Below are positions 51,657 to 59,975 of a DNA stretch of 64,000 nucleotides, one piece after another (the first letter of the stretch is position 1; the number at the start of each line of letters is the position of its first letter). The notes below the pieces were generated by a model. The model saw only the letters and a list, made by a program, of their open reading frames with translations, was not told where the DNA came from and did not search any database. A program made the position numbers and the translations under genes. The stretch lies in the NCBI GenBank assembly GCA_965279475.1, contig CBDIIA010000003.1, positions 2,232,001 to 2,296,000 on the forward strand. Reading direction: 5' to 3'. The stretch comes from Pseudorhodoferax sp965279475. GTDB lineage: Bacteria > Pseudomonadota > Gammaproteobacteria > Burkholderiales > Burkholderiaceae_C.

Positions 51657-53396
51657 ATGTTGCAGCTCACCCCGGAACAGGCCGAAGCGCTCGAAGGCGT
51701 CGAACGCACGATGCTGCACCAGCGGCTGGCGCAGCACATGGCGGCGCAATGGCCGGCCACCGCCGAACGGCTCGGCGCACGGCTGCCGCAGTTCATCGAA
51801 TTCACCAGCGCCGCGGCCGAACGCCACCGGCTGCGCATCGCGCTGGCCGGGCTGCGTTACATCAACCTGTGTTTCGTCTGGGGTTCGGCCTTCGACGAGA
51901 AACCCGGCTTCGAATGGGCGCGCGACCTGCTGGCCGACCCGCGCACGCACGAATGGCAGAAGCTGCACCAGCTGGTGCGCCGCTCCGTCGAGCGGCTGGC
52001 CAAACGCAGCGACCCGGCACTGCCCAGCGCCGAGGCCCTGCAGGCGGCCGACGCGCGGCTGATGCAGGTGTTCGCCGGGCTCGGCCTGTCGGGCCGGCTG
52101 CTGCTGCGCGAAGGTGTCGAGCTGCCGCTGTTGCCCTGCGATCTGGACCTGGCCGCGATCCGCGTCACCGACAGCACGCCCGGGCTCGAATACCTGCTGG
52201 CGGCCACCGGCGTGTCGCGCGTGCCGGCACCACCCGCGCCGCCGCCCCTGCGCATCGACCCCGAGCACCCGGCCTGGCCCGAGCGCATCCACGTGCTGGC
52301 ACGCGATGCGGCCCCGGGCGGTAAACCCACGCGCCTGCAGTTGCGCACGGTCGCCCATGCCGCCTGCGATGGGGGCTGGCATCCGCACGTGGCCTTTGCC
52401 GGCACGCACGGCCTGTGGGACTGGCGCGGCGGCGACGCGCGCGCCATCAGCTGGCCGCTGGCCGCGCCGGCCAACACCTCGGCCGCGCCGCAGCTGCTGG
52501 CCGCCATCGCCGAAGAAACCTCGCCCGACATGGCGCGCCTGCAGCTGAGCACCTGCGCACTGCGCGAACAGGGCGTGCCGCTGGGCTCGGGCACGGTGCA
52601 GCTCTGGACCTACCCGTCCACGCAATGGCTGCTGCAGCTGCAACGCTCGGCCCCGGAGGTGATGCTCTGGCCCCAGCAGAACACGGTGGCCGGCAGCACC
52701 CGCGTCGGGCTGGAACGCGATGGCAGCGCGCTCGACGCCGCAGGCTGGAAAAGCGGCTTCGACGGGCTCGATGCGCAGATGCAGGCGGCGCTCGGCCGGC
52801 TGGGTGCCGCCTGGGAGCGCTCGCTAAGCCTGGAGCGCGCCCAGCTGACGGCCACGGCCGGCGTGCTGTGCGGCCACGGCGCGCTGGCCTGGGGCTGGCA
52901 CCAGCCCGGCGACGACTTCCGCTCGCCGCTGCTGATGCAGCTGCAGGCCTGGCTCGAACTGCAGGCGTTCACGATCGACCTGCAATGCGGCGGCGAACTG
53001 CGGCTCGGCGGCGCACACGCCGCACTGCGCCTGCGTGCGACCGGGCAGGCGGCGCTGCGCACCCAGCTGATGCAGCGCACGCGCTCACCGTCGCCGCCCG
53101 AAGCCATCGCCAGCGCGGTCGCGCGCTTCCGCGTGCCGTTCACGCTCGAATTCGACAGCCTCGCCACGCCCGAAGCGGCGACGATGAATGCAGCCTCTGC
53201 CTGCACCGGCGCCCTGGTCGGTGAGGCCGGCCTGCGGCCTCGCCTGGAAGGCGGCAGCGGCTGGCAGTGGTATGCGTTGCTGCGGATCGAGCAGGTTGCC
53301 GTCGACGTCGCGCTCGACGATCCGCTGCTGGGCCAGAGCCGCCAGAGCCTGGTGCTGCTGCCGGCGATGCCCTTGCTGTCGTGGAGTCTCGGCTGA
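51657..53396 (+). CDS. Unknown T6SS-linked protein, 579 residues
   Basis: I do not recognise the family. The N-terminal 150 residues are helical and charged (LTPEQAEALEGVERTMLHQR; later LAGLRYINLCFVWGSAFDEK). The rest is rich in beta-strand patterns, with repeated tryptophans and segments such as GLWDWRGGDARA. There is no signal peptide, transmembrane helix or catalytic motif I can name. It starts 20 bases after the DUF4123 adaptor and overlaps the next gene by one base, so the three are translated as a unit. A large effector, or a cargo carrier for one, is the simplest guess. Confidence 0.8.
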   Translation: MLQLTPEQAEALEGVERTMLHQRLAQHMAAQWPATAERLGARLPQFIEFTSAAAERHRLRIALAGLRYINLCFVWGSAFDEKPGFEWARDLLADPRTHEWQKLHQLVRRSVERLAKRSDPALPSAEALQAADARLMQVFAGLGLSGRLLLREGVELPLLPCDLDLAAIRVTDSTPGLEYLLAATGVSRVPAPPAPPPLRIDPEHPAWPERIHVLARDAAPGGKPTRLQLRTVAHAACDGGWHPHVAFAGTHGLWDWRGGDARAISWPLAAPANTSAAPQLLAAIAEETSPDMARLQLSTCALREQGVPLGSGTVQLWTYPSTQWLLQLQRSAPEVMLWPQQNTVAGSTRVGLERDGSALDAAGWKSGFDGLDAQMQAALGRLGAAWERSLSLERAQLTATAGVLCGHGALAWGWHQPGDDFRSPLLMQLQAWLELQAFTIDLQCGGELRLGGAHAALRLRATGQAALRTQLMQRTRSPSPPEAIASAVARFRVPFTLEFDSLATPEAATMNAASACTGALVGEAGLRPRLEGGSGWQWYALLRIEQVAVDVALDDPLLGQSRQSLVLLPAMPLLSWSLG

Positions 53397-54199
53397 TGGA
53401 ACGGGTGCTGATGCTGCGGCTCGAATCCTTCGGCTGCATGGCCGAAGCGGTGCTGAACGGCATGCCGCTCGGCCGCACGCCCAAGGGCGGCGGCGTGCTG
53501 GTGCTGCCGGTGCACGAGTACACGGTCTCGGGCGACAACGCCATCGCGCTGGTGGTCGAGCCGCCGCCGCTCCTGCCCGGCTTTGCCAGCGCCCCGCCGC
53601 GCGCGCACCTGAGCGATGCCGGCAGCGGTGCCACGCTGCGCCTGCTGCTGCTGCGCGTGGGCCAGGCCGTCCACGAGAGCCAGGCGCGCGTGCTGGCGCA
53701 GGTCGACTGGGTGTCGCCGGTCGGCGAGGTGATCGAGTTCCCGATCAGCGTGGCGCAGACGGTGCACCTGCCGGTCAACTTCCCGCGCTGGCGCTGGGCC
53801 GACACGCCGGTGATCGAACAGCCCGACGCGGTGCGCCCGCAGATCGCCGCGTTCCTGCAGGGCATCGCACTGTCCTTGTCGCAAGGCCATGCCGAGGGTT
53901 TCATCACCGCCGCCAAACTGCGCTTCGAGGAGCTGGCGCTGGCCTACCAGCGGCCGCCAGCCGAAGACCTGGCGCGCTTTCGGGCCCACGTGCAGCAGGC
54001 CCATGGCGAGGAACCGATCCGGCCCGAACTGCCGACCGCGCAGAATCTTCTGCTGCGGCCCTGCGCCGATGGGCGCCTGCTCGAATGCCTGGGTGCGGAC
54101 GGCCTGCCCGCGCTGCGCACGGTGGCGACCGCGACACGACGCAGAATGTGGCCCGTGCGGGTGGCGATGGTCGATGGTCGGCCGTATGTGTTGCGTTAG
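53396..54199 (+). CDS. Unknown T6SS-linked protein, 267 residues
   Basis: A 267-residue protein of no family I recognise. The N-terminal half has alternating hydrophobic residues (RVLMLRLESFGCMAEAVLNG, GVLVLPVHEYTVSGDNAI), which suggests a beta-sandwich. The C-terminal half is helical. No signal peptide is present. Its ATG overlaps the stop of the 579-residue protein by one base, which implies fixed stoichiometry with it. It may be a chaperone or structural partner of that protein. The FHA gene follows 24 bases later. Confidence 0.78.
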   Translation: MERVLMLRLESFGCMAEAVLNGMPLGRTPKGGGVLVLPVHEYTVSGDNAIALVVEPPPLLPGFASAPPRAHLSDAGSGATLRLLLLRVGQAVHESQARVLAQVDWVSPVGEVIEFPISVAQTVHLPVNFPRWRWADTPVIEQPDAVRPQIAAFLQGIALSLSQGHAEGFITAAKLRFEELALAYQRPPAEDLARFRAHVQQAHGEEPIRPELPTAQNLLLRPCADGRLLECLGADGLPALRTVATATRRRMWPVRVAMVDGRPYVLR

Positions 54200-54223
54200 C
54201 CCGCCTCTCTTGGAGAACCACGC

Positions 54224-55837
54224 ATGCTCGTCCTGACTGTCATCAGCTACAACGGCAGTCCCACCGATCCGCTCTCGGCCAGCTTCGATGAACGCGGCGG
54301 CGCGGTCGGCCGCGCCGACAACAACCACATGGTGCTGCCCGACAGCGAGCGCACCGTCTCGCGCAAACACGCGCAGGTGACGTTCCGCAACGGCGGCTAC
54401 CTGATCGTCGACCACGGCAGCAACCCGATCGCGGTGAACGGCCGCGAACTCGGTCTGGGCCGCGAGCAGGCGATCGCGCCCGGCGACACGGTGCAGATCG
54501 GTGGCTACCTGCTGAGCGTCAGCGTGCCGCAGCCCGTGCGCGCCGGCGCCGCCCCGGGCGATCCGTTTGCCGACCTGTTCGGCGACAGCATGGCCACGCA
54601 GGTGCGCCCGCCCACGCCGGCGCGTGCCACGCTGGCGCCACCGCCTTCCGCGCCGCCACTCGCACCGCCCGCGGCGCGCGGCCACGCGGTGATCCCCGAC
54701 GACTGGAACCCTTTCGGCGATGCGCCGCCGTCGCCGGCAGGCTTCGATCCGTTCCCGGCCCGGCCGGCATCGCCGGCGTTTCCGGCGGCCGCGCCACTGG
54801 CCACGCCGCAGTTGGTGCACGGCAGCCAGGATTCGCTGGAGAACCTGTTCGACCTGGGCAATACCCCGGCACGCGACCCGCTGGGCGCGAGCCCGCTGGC
54901 CCAGCCCGCGGCGCAGCCCAACACGGCCGGCGACCTCGATCCGCTGCGCGCCCTGCAACGCTCCGGCGCGCCGAGCCGCTCGCCGATCCCCGACGATTTT
55001 CCCGATCTGCAGATGCCGTGGGAAGAACGTGTGCAGGCCCCTGCCCCCCAGCCCGCCCCCGCAGGCGCCGTGCTGTCGTGGGAGCAGACGGTACAGGGCG
55101 TCGCGCTGCAGCCTGCTGCCGCGCCGGTGATCGCCGCGCCGCGGCCACCGCCGGCCCCGGCTCCTCTCGCTGCCCCGCCGGCCCGGCCACCGCAGGCGGC
55201 TGCGGCCAGCCCGTCCGCCGCTGGCGACCCTGCCGATGCAGCCGCGCTGCTGGCGGCCTTCCTCGAAGGGCTCGACGTGCCGGCGCTGCGCATCGACGCG
55301 CTGAGCCCCAGCCTGATGTTCCGTATCGGCGCGCTGCTGCGCGAGTCGACCCGCGGCACGGTCGAGCTGCTGGCGGCGCGCGCGGCACTGAAACGCGAGG
55401 TGCGCGCCGAGGTCACGATGATCGCAGCGCGCGAGAACAACCCGCTGAAGTTCTCGCCCACCGTCGAGATCGCGCTGCAGCACATCCTGGGTCCGCTCGA
55501 AAAAGGCTTCACCCCGCCGATCGCGGCGATGCAGGACGCCTTCGACGATCTGCGCGCCCACCAGATCGGCATGCTGGCCGGCATGCGTGCCGCGCTCGAC
55601 GGTGTGCTGGCGCGCTTCGATCCGGCGCAACTCGAGACCCAGCTGGTGCCGCGCACAGGCCTGGCCGGGCTGCTGCCGGCGAACCGGCAGGCACGCCTGT
55701 GGGCATCGTTCGAATCGCTGCACACGCAGCTGGCGCGCGAGGCCGAAGACGCCTTCCACGAGCTGTTCGGCAGCGCCTTCCTCGAGGCCTACGAGGCCCA
55801 CATCGACCAGGTCAAACGCAACGTCCCGCAGAAGTGA
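54224..55837 (+). CDS. tagH: T6SS FHA-domain protein TagH
   Basis: A 537-residue phosphothreonine-binding scaffold. The FHA domain at about residues 20-95 has GRADNNHMVLPD, the phosphate-contacting SRKHA and the loop GSNPIAVNG. A Pro/Ala-rich linker occupies about residues 100-330. The C-terminal domain (about 335-537) carries the TagH pattern LSPSLMFRIGALLRESTRGT and NNPLKFSPTVEIALQ. In H1-type systems the phosphorylated FHA protein drives T6SS assembly. It is directly upstream of the phosphatase gene. Confidence 0.95.
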   Translation: MLVLTVISYNGSPTDPLSASFDERGGAVGRADNNHMVLPDSERTVSRKHAQVTFRNGGYLIVDHGSNPIAVNGRELGLGREQAIAPGDTVQIGGYLLSVSVPQPVRAGAAPGDPFADLFGDSMATQVRPPTPARATLAPPPSAPPLAPPAARGHAVIPDDWNPFGDAPPSPAGFDPFPARPASPAFPAAAPLATPQLVHGSQDSLENLFDLGNTPARDPLGASPLAQPAAQPNTAGDLDPLRALQRSGAPSRSPIPDDFPDLQMPWEERVQAPAPQPAPAGAVLSWEQTVQGVALQPAAAPVIAAPRPPPAPAPLAAPPARPPQAAAASPSAAGDPADAAALLAAFLEGLDVPALRIDALSPSLMFRIGALLRESTRGTVELLAARAALKREVRAEVTMIAARENNPLKFSPTVEIALQHILGPLEKGFTPPIAAMQDAFDDLRAHQIGMLAGMRAALDGVLARFDPAQLETQLVPRTGLAGLLPANRQARLWASFESLHTQLAREAEDAFHELFGSAFLEAYEAHIDQVKRNVPQK

Positions 55838-55844
55838 GGCAAGC

Positions 55845-56627
55845 ATGCTGGCAATGGAAGTCGACATCATCTCGGACCGCGGCGGGCGCAACTACAACGA
55901 GGACGCCTGCGGCCACTGGCAGTCCGAAGACCGCCTGTGCTGCGTGCTGGCCGACGGCGCTGGCGGCCACGGCGGTGGCGACGTGGCGGCACGGTTGGCG
56001 GTGAAGGAGCTGCTGCGCGCGTTCGCCGAGAACCCGTCGCAGGCCGCGGCCCAGCTCAAGGGCATGGTGCGCGACGTGAACGACGCCGTGATCGGCCACC
56101 GCGCGCCCGGCCCGACGCAGAACATGCACACCACGCTGGTCTGCCTGGTGATCGACGCGGTCGGCCACGCCGCCCACTGGGCCCATGCCGGCGACTCGCG
56201 CCTGTACTGGTTCCGCGACGGCAGCGTACTGCGCCGCACGCGCGACCACAGCCTGGTGCAGACGCTGGTCGACGCGGGCCTGTGGAAACTCGACGACCTG
56301 AAGCAGCACCCGCGCGGCAACGAGCTGGTGTCGGCGCTCGGCATGGACCCGGATGATCTGGACGTGAGCGTCTCCGCCGAGCCGGCCGGGGTCGAGCCCG
56401 GCGATGTGTTCCTGTTGTGCACCGACGGCTGCTGGGAATACCTGGACGACACCGCGCTGCTGCAGTCGCTGGCCGCGTCAGACACCCCGCGCGCCTGGCT
56501 GGCCGACCTCACCGCGCGCATCGTGCAGGCGACCCGCTCGGCCAAGAGCCACGACAACTTCACCGCGATCGCCGTCTGGGTGAGCGCGGCCCCCGCGGCG
56601 TCCGCCGCCACCACGACGGGAGTCTGA
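55845..56627 (+). CDS. pppA: PP2C-type Ser/Thr phosphatase of the T6SS
   Basis: A 260-residue PPM/PP2C phosphatase. Metal-binding motifs are all visible: SDRGGRNYNEDACG, LADGAGGHGGGDVA, HAGDSRLYWF, LLCTDGCWEYL and SHDNFTAIAV. It should remove phosphate from the FHA protein and switch the T6SS off. An alternative ATG lies nine bases later. It begins 7 bases after tagH and ends two bases before the PAAR-like gene. Confidence 0.95.
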   Translation: MLAMEVDIISDRGGRNYNEDACGHWQSEDRLCCVLADGAGGHGGGDVAARLAVKELLRAFAENPSQAAAQLKGMVRDVNDAVIGHRAPGPTQNMHTTLVCLVIDAVGHAAHWAHAGDSRLYWFRDGSVLRRTRDHSLVQTLVDAGLWKLDDLKQHPRGNELVSALGMDPDDLDVSVSAEPAGVEPGDVFLLCTDGCWEYLDDTALLQSLAASDTPRAWLADLTARIVQATRSAKSHDNFTAIAVWVSAAPAASAATTTGV

Positions 56628-56629
56628 CG

Positions 56630-57016
56630 ATGCCGATCCAGACCTGCACCGGCGCCACGATGATGTGCACGTTCGGCCTGTTGCCGAGCGTTTTGAACGC
56701 CACGCCCAAGCCGGCGATGACCGGCATGATGGTGGCGGCCAACATCATGGACCACATCCCGATCTTCAACATCCCGCCGTTCGGCATGTGCGCCTGCCCG
56801 GGCAACCCGGCCTTCGTGACGGCGACCACGGCGGCCGCCGGCGTGCCGACGCCGGTGCCCTGCATGCCGATCACGCCGGCGCCCTGGGTGGTGGGCTCGC
56901 CCACCATCATCCTGGCCAACGCGCCGGCGCTGAACAACACCTCGACGCTGAACTGCATCTGGGGCGGCGTGATCAGCTTCACGTTCCCCGGCCAAGTGAC
57001 TCAGATGATTCCGTAG
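56630..57016 (+). CDS. PAAR-like spike-tip protein (DUF4280)
   Basis: A 128-residue protein of the PAAR-like DUF4280 type, which caps the VgrG needle. The cysteine and glycine pattern is characteristic: TCTGATMMCTFG, FNIPPFGMCACPGNP, VPCMPITPAPW and LNCIWGGVISFTFPGQ. The cysteines and histidine (MDHIP) can bind a metal at the tip. It has no fused effector domain. It lies next to pppA and well away from vgrG, just before a repeat element and tssK. Confidence 0.9.
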   Translation: MPIQTCTGATMMCTFGLLPSVLNATPKPAMTGMMVAANIMDHIPIFNIPPFGMCACPGNPAFVTATTAAAGVPTPVPCMPITPAPWVVGSPTIILANAPALNNTSTLNCIWGGVISFTFPGQVTQMIP

Positions 57017-57020
57017 CATG

Positions 57021-57110
57021 AGACCACCCCGTTTCTTGCTCACTGCGTGTAGCCGAATCCCCCTCAAGGGGCGCACCCAGCGGCCTGGCGAAGCCAGTTC
57101 CGCGGGTGCC
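57021..57110. repeat. Dispersed structured repeat, copy 2
   Basis: Second copy, in the 288-base gap between the PAAR-like gene and tssK. It keeps CACTGCGTGT, CCGAATCCCCCT and the hairpin CCCCT-CA-AGGGG, then the second hairpin CTGGC-GAA-GCCAG. The rest of the gap (57111-57304) shows no gene; a 96-codon open frame there is the translated repeat plus flanking sequence. Confidence 0.75.
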
Positions 57111-57304
57111 CGCGCAGGGCCTGCTCTGCGGCCTCACGGTCGTCGGGCGTCCTCAGGGGAAAAGCCCGTGTCGACGGCACGGCGCTACCCCGCGATCAGG
57201 TTAGTGACAAGCGCAGGCGCTGCGTGTATCTTCGCCCTGCCGGTCCGGCCTGCCGCGCACGTGCAGCCTGCGCTTCCACCCTCCCCAACCGACGAGCACC
57301 CTCA

Positions 57305-58645
57305 ATGACTTGGTACAACAAGGTGATGTGGACCGAAGGCATGTTCCTTCAGCCGCAGCACTTCCAGCAGCATGACCGGTTCGTGACACGGCAGCTCGAA
57401 GCGCTGCTGTCGTCCACGCTGCTGCATCCCACGGGGTTCATGCGCCTCGCGGTCGACGACGCGGCGCTGCTGCAGGGCAAGTTCGTGCTGCAGCAGGCGG
57501 CCGGCGTGCTGCCCGATGGCACCCCCTTCCTGATCCCCGGCCAGGATGCGGCACCGGCCGCGCTCGACGTGCCGACCGATGCGCGCGACGAACTGATCGT
57601 GCTGGGCGTCGCGATGCTGCGCGCGGGCGTGGCCGAGAGCGACGCCGAAGACGGCAACCCGGCGATGCCGCCGCGCTTTCGGGTGCTCGACGTCGAGGTG
57701 GCCGACAGCCACGCGCAGAGCGTGCGCGAAGTGCCGCTGCGCATCGGCCGGCTCAACCTGCGCCTGATGCTGGCACGCGATGCCAACGAGGGCTACACCT
57801 CGCTGCCCGTCGCGCGTGTCGCCGAGCGCCGGGCCGACGGCCGCGTGGTGCTGGATGCGCAGTACATCCCGCCGTGGCTGCAGTCCAGCGCCCAGCCGGT
57901 GCTGGATGGCTATCTGCGCGAGATCGTCGGCCTGCTGCGCCAGCGCGGCAATGGCCTGGCCTCGATGCTGGGCCAGCCAGGCCACTCGGGCGTGGGCCAG
58001 ATCACCGACTTTCTGCTGCTGCAGACGATCAACCGCTTCGAGCCGCAGTTCGCGCACGCGTCCACGCTGGCGCTGCTGCACCCCGAACGCTTTTATGCGA
58101 TGCTGCTGGCGCTGGCCGGCGACGTGTCGACCTTCCGCGAAGGCCGGCGCCCACCGGCCTATCCGCTCTACGTGCACGACGACCTCGCGCCGTGCTTCGG
58201 CGCGGTGATGGGCGACCTGCGGCAGTCGCTGTCCTTCGTCAGCGATCCGAACGCGATCCGCATCGAGCTGCAGGACCGCACCCACGGCGTGCGGGTCGCG
58301 CTGATCGCCGACGTCGAGCTGCAGCGCACCGCGAGCTTCGTGCTCGCCGTCAACGCGCAGATGCCGGGAGAGGCGCTGCGCTCGCGGTTCCCGACGCAGG
58401 CCAAGATCGGCCCTCCCGACCGCATCAAGGACCTGGTGAACCTGGCGCTGCCCGGCGTGGCGCTGCGGCCGATGCCGGTGGCGCCGCGGCAGCTGCCGTT
58501 CCATGCGGGTTTCAGCTACTTCGAGCTCGACACCCGTGGCAGCGAGCTGTGGAAGCAGCTCGAGGTCTCGCGCAGCATGGCGATGTTCGTGCCCGATGAC
58601 GCGTTCCCCGGCATCGAGATGGAATTCTGGGCGATCCGCCGATGA
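57305..58645 (+). CDS. tssK: T6SS baseplate-membrane connector TssK
   Basis: A 446-residue TssK. The start VMWTEGMFLQPQHFQQHDRF and the C-terminal FSYFELDTRGSELWKQLEVS are family signatures. TssK trimers link the TssFG wedge to the TssL/TssM membrane complex. Usually tssJ precedes tssK; here a repeat-containing gap does. The tssK stop overlaps the tssL start (ATGA). Confidence 0.97.
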   Translation: MTWYNKVMWTEGMFLQPQHFQQHDRFVTRQLEALLSSTLLHPTGFMRLAVDDAALLQGKFVLQQAAGVLPDGTPFLIPGQDAAPAALDVPTDARDELIVLGVAMLRAGVAESDAEDGNPAMPPRFRVLDVEVADSHAQSVREVPLRIGRLNLRLMLARDANEGYTSLPVARVAERRADGRVVLDAQYIPPWLQSSAQPVLDGYLREIVGLLRQRGNGLASMLGQPGHSGVGQITDFLLLQTINRFEPQFAHASTLALLHPERFYAMLLALAGDVSTFREGRRPPAYPLYVHDDLAPCFGAVMGDLRQSLSFVSDPNAIRIELQDRTHGVRVALIADVELQRTASFVLAVNAQMPGEALRSRFPTQAKIGPPDRIKDLVNLALPGVALRPMPVAPRQLPFHAGFSYFELDTRGSELWKQLEVSRSMAMFVPDDAFPGIEMEFWAIRR

Positions 58646-59958
58646 GCAACGAAAACGATCCCTTTTCGGCCTACGAGGCCGACCGCACCATCGTCAAGCC
58701 CAGCGCCGGGCGTGGGGGCCGTGGTGGATCGGCACCGGCCGCCCCTGCCACGCCGGCGATGGCCCCGGCCCTTCCGCAGGCCTTCACCGAGATCCCCGGG
58801 TCGGCCGGCATCAACCCGCTGCTGCAGGCCGCCGCCCCGCTGCTGCTGACCGGCCCCGCGCTGCGCGCGATGCCGCGCCATGCGAATCCGCAGCTGCTGC
58901 GCGACTCGCTGGTGCAGTCGGTGCAGCGCTTCGAGGCCGATGCCCGCGCCAAGGGCCTGCCCAACGAGCAGGTGATCGCCGCGCGCTACGTGCTGTGCAC
59001 CTTCGTCGACGAATGCGCCGCCAGCACGCCCTGGGGCACCGGCATGTGGGCCGCGCAAAGCCTGCTCGGCAGCTTCCACAACGAGGCCTGGGGCGGCGAG
59101 AAGGTGTTCCAGCTGATGGCCAAGCTGGCCGAGAACGTGCCGGCCCAGCGCAACCTGCTGGAGCTGCTGCACGTGATGCTGGCGCTGGGGTTCGAGGGCC
59201 GCTACCGCGTGCTCGACAACGGCCGCGCCCAGCTCGACAGCGTGCGCGAGCGGCTGGCGCTGATGCTGCGGCAGGACCAGCCGCCGGTCGAGCGCGAACT
59301 GTCGCCGCGCTGGCAGGGCGTGGCGCTGGCGCCGGTGCGCCTGGTCGACGGCATCCCGCTGTGGGTGATCGCGACCCTGATCGCCTTCCTGCTGTGCATC
59401 GTGTTCGTCGTGCTGCGCTTTGCGATCCAGGGCAAGACCGACGCGACCTTCGAGGCGCTGCAGACGATCAAGGTGAAGCCACCGGTCGCTGCCCCGCCGC
59501 CACCGCCGCCGGTGGTGGCCGCCGCGCCCCGGTTGTCGGGTTTCCTCGCGCCCGAGATCGCGGCCAAGCAGGTGGCCGTGCGTGACCTGGCCGACCGCTC
59601 GATCATCACGATTGCCGGCGATGGTTTCTTCGAGCCGGGCAGCGCCGAGGTCGCGGCCCGCGTGCGGCCGCTGATGGGCCGCATCGCCGAGGCGCTGAAC
59701 GGCGTCAAGGGCCAGGTGCTGGTGACCGGCCATACCGACAGCCAGCCGATCCGCTCGCTGCGCTTCCCGTCCAACTTCCACCTGTCGCAGGAACGTGCCG
59801 AAGCGGTCCGGCAGATGCTCGCCCGCGTCGTCGCACCCGAGCGGCTCAAGTCCGAAGGGCGGGCCGACACCCAGCCGGTGGACGACAACGCCACCGCCCC
59901 GGGACGCGCGCGCAACCGCCGCGTCGAGATCACGCTCACCGTGGCGCAGCCCGGCTGA
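58642..59958 (+). CDS. tssL: T6SS inner-membrane protein TssL with OmpA domain
   Basis: A 438-residue TssL of the extended type. The DotU domain occupies about residues 60-215 (AARYVLCTFVDECAASTPWG and HNEAWGGEKVFQLM). A single transmembrane helix (LWVIATLIAFLLCIVFVVL) near residue 240 is followed by a Pro-rich linker. A periplasmic OmpA-type peptidoglycan-binding domain (about 320-438) contains VLVTGHTDSQPI and RARNRRVEITL. It can anchor the secretion machine to the cell wall by itself. The start overlaps tssK by four bases. Confidence 0.97.
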   Translation: MSNENDPFSAYEADRTIVKPSAGRGGRGGSAPAAPATPAMAPALPQAFTEIPGSAGINPLLQAAAPLLLTGPALRAMPRHANPQLLRDSLVQSVQRFEADARAKGLPNEQVIAARYVLCTFVDECAASTPWGTGMWAAQSLLGSFHNEAWGGEKVFQLMAKLAENVPAQRNLLELLHVMLALGFEGRYRVLDNGRAQLDSVRERLALMLRQDQPPVERELSPRWQGVALAPVRLVDGIPLWVIATLIAFLLCIVFVVLRFAIQGKTDATFEALQTIKVKPPVAAPPPPPPVVAAAPRLSGFLAPEIAAKQVAVRDLADRSIITIAGDGFFEPGSAEVAARVRPLMGRIAEALNGVKGQVLVTGHTDSQPIRSLRFPSNFHLSQERAEAVRQMLARVVAPERLKSEGRADTQPVDDNATAPGRARNRRVEITLTVAQPG

Positions 59959-59975
59959 ACCACCAGACCCTCGCC

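Noticed and set aside
57018..57308. 96-codon open frame in the gap before tssK, considered as a missing tssJ
   Set aside because: It translates the dispersed repeat, has no lipobox and no TssJ features.
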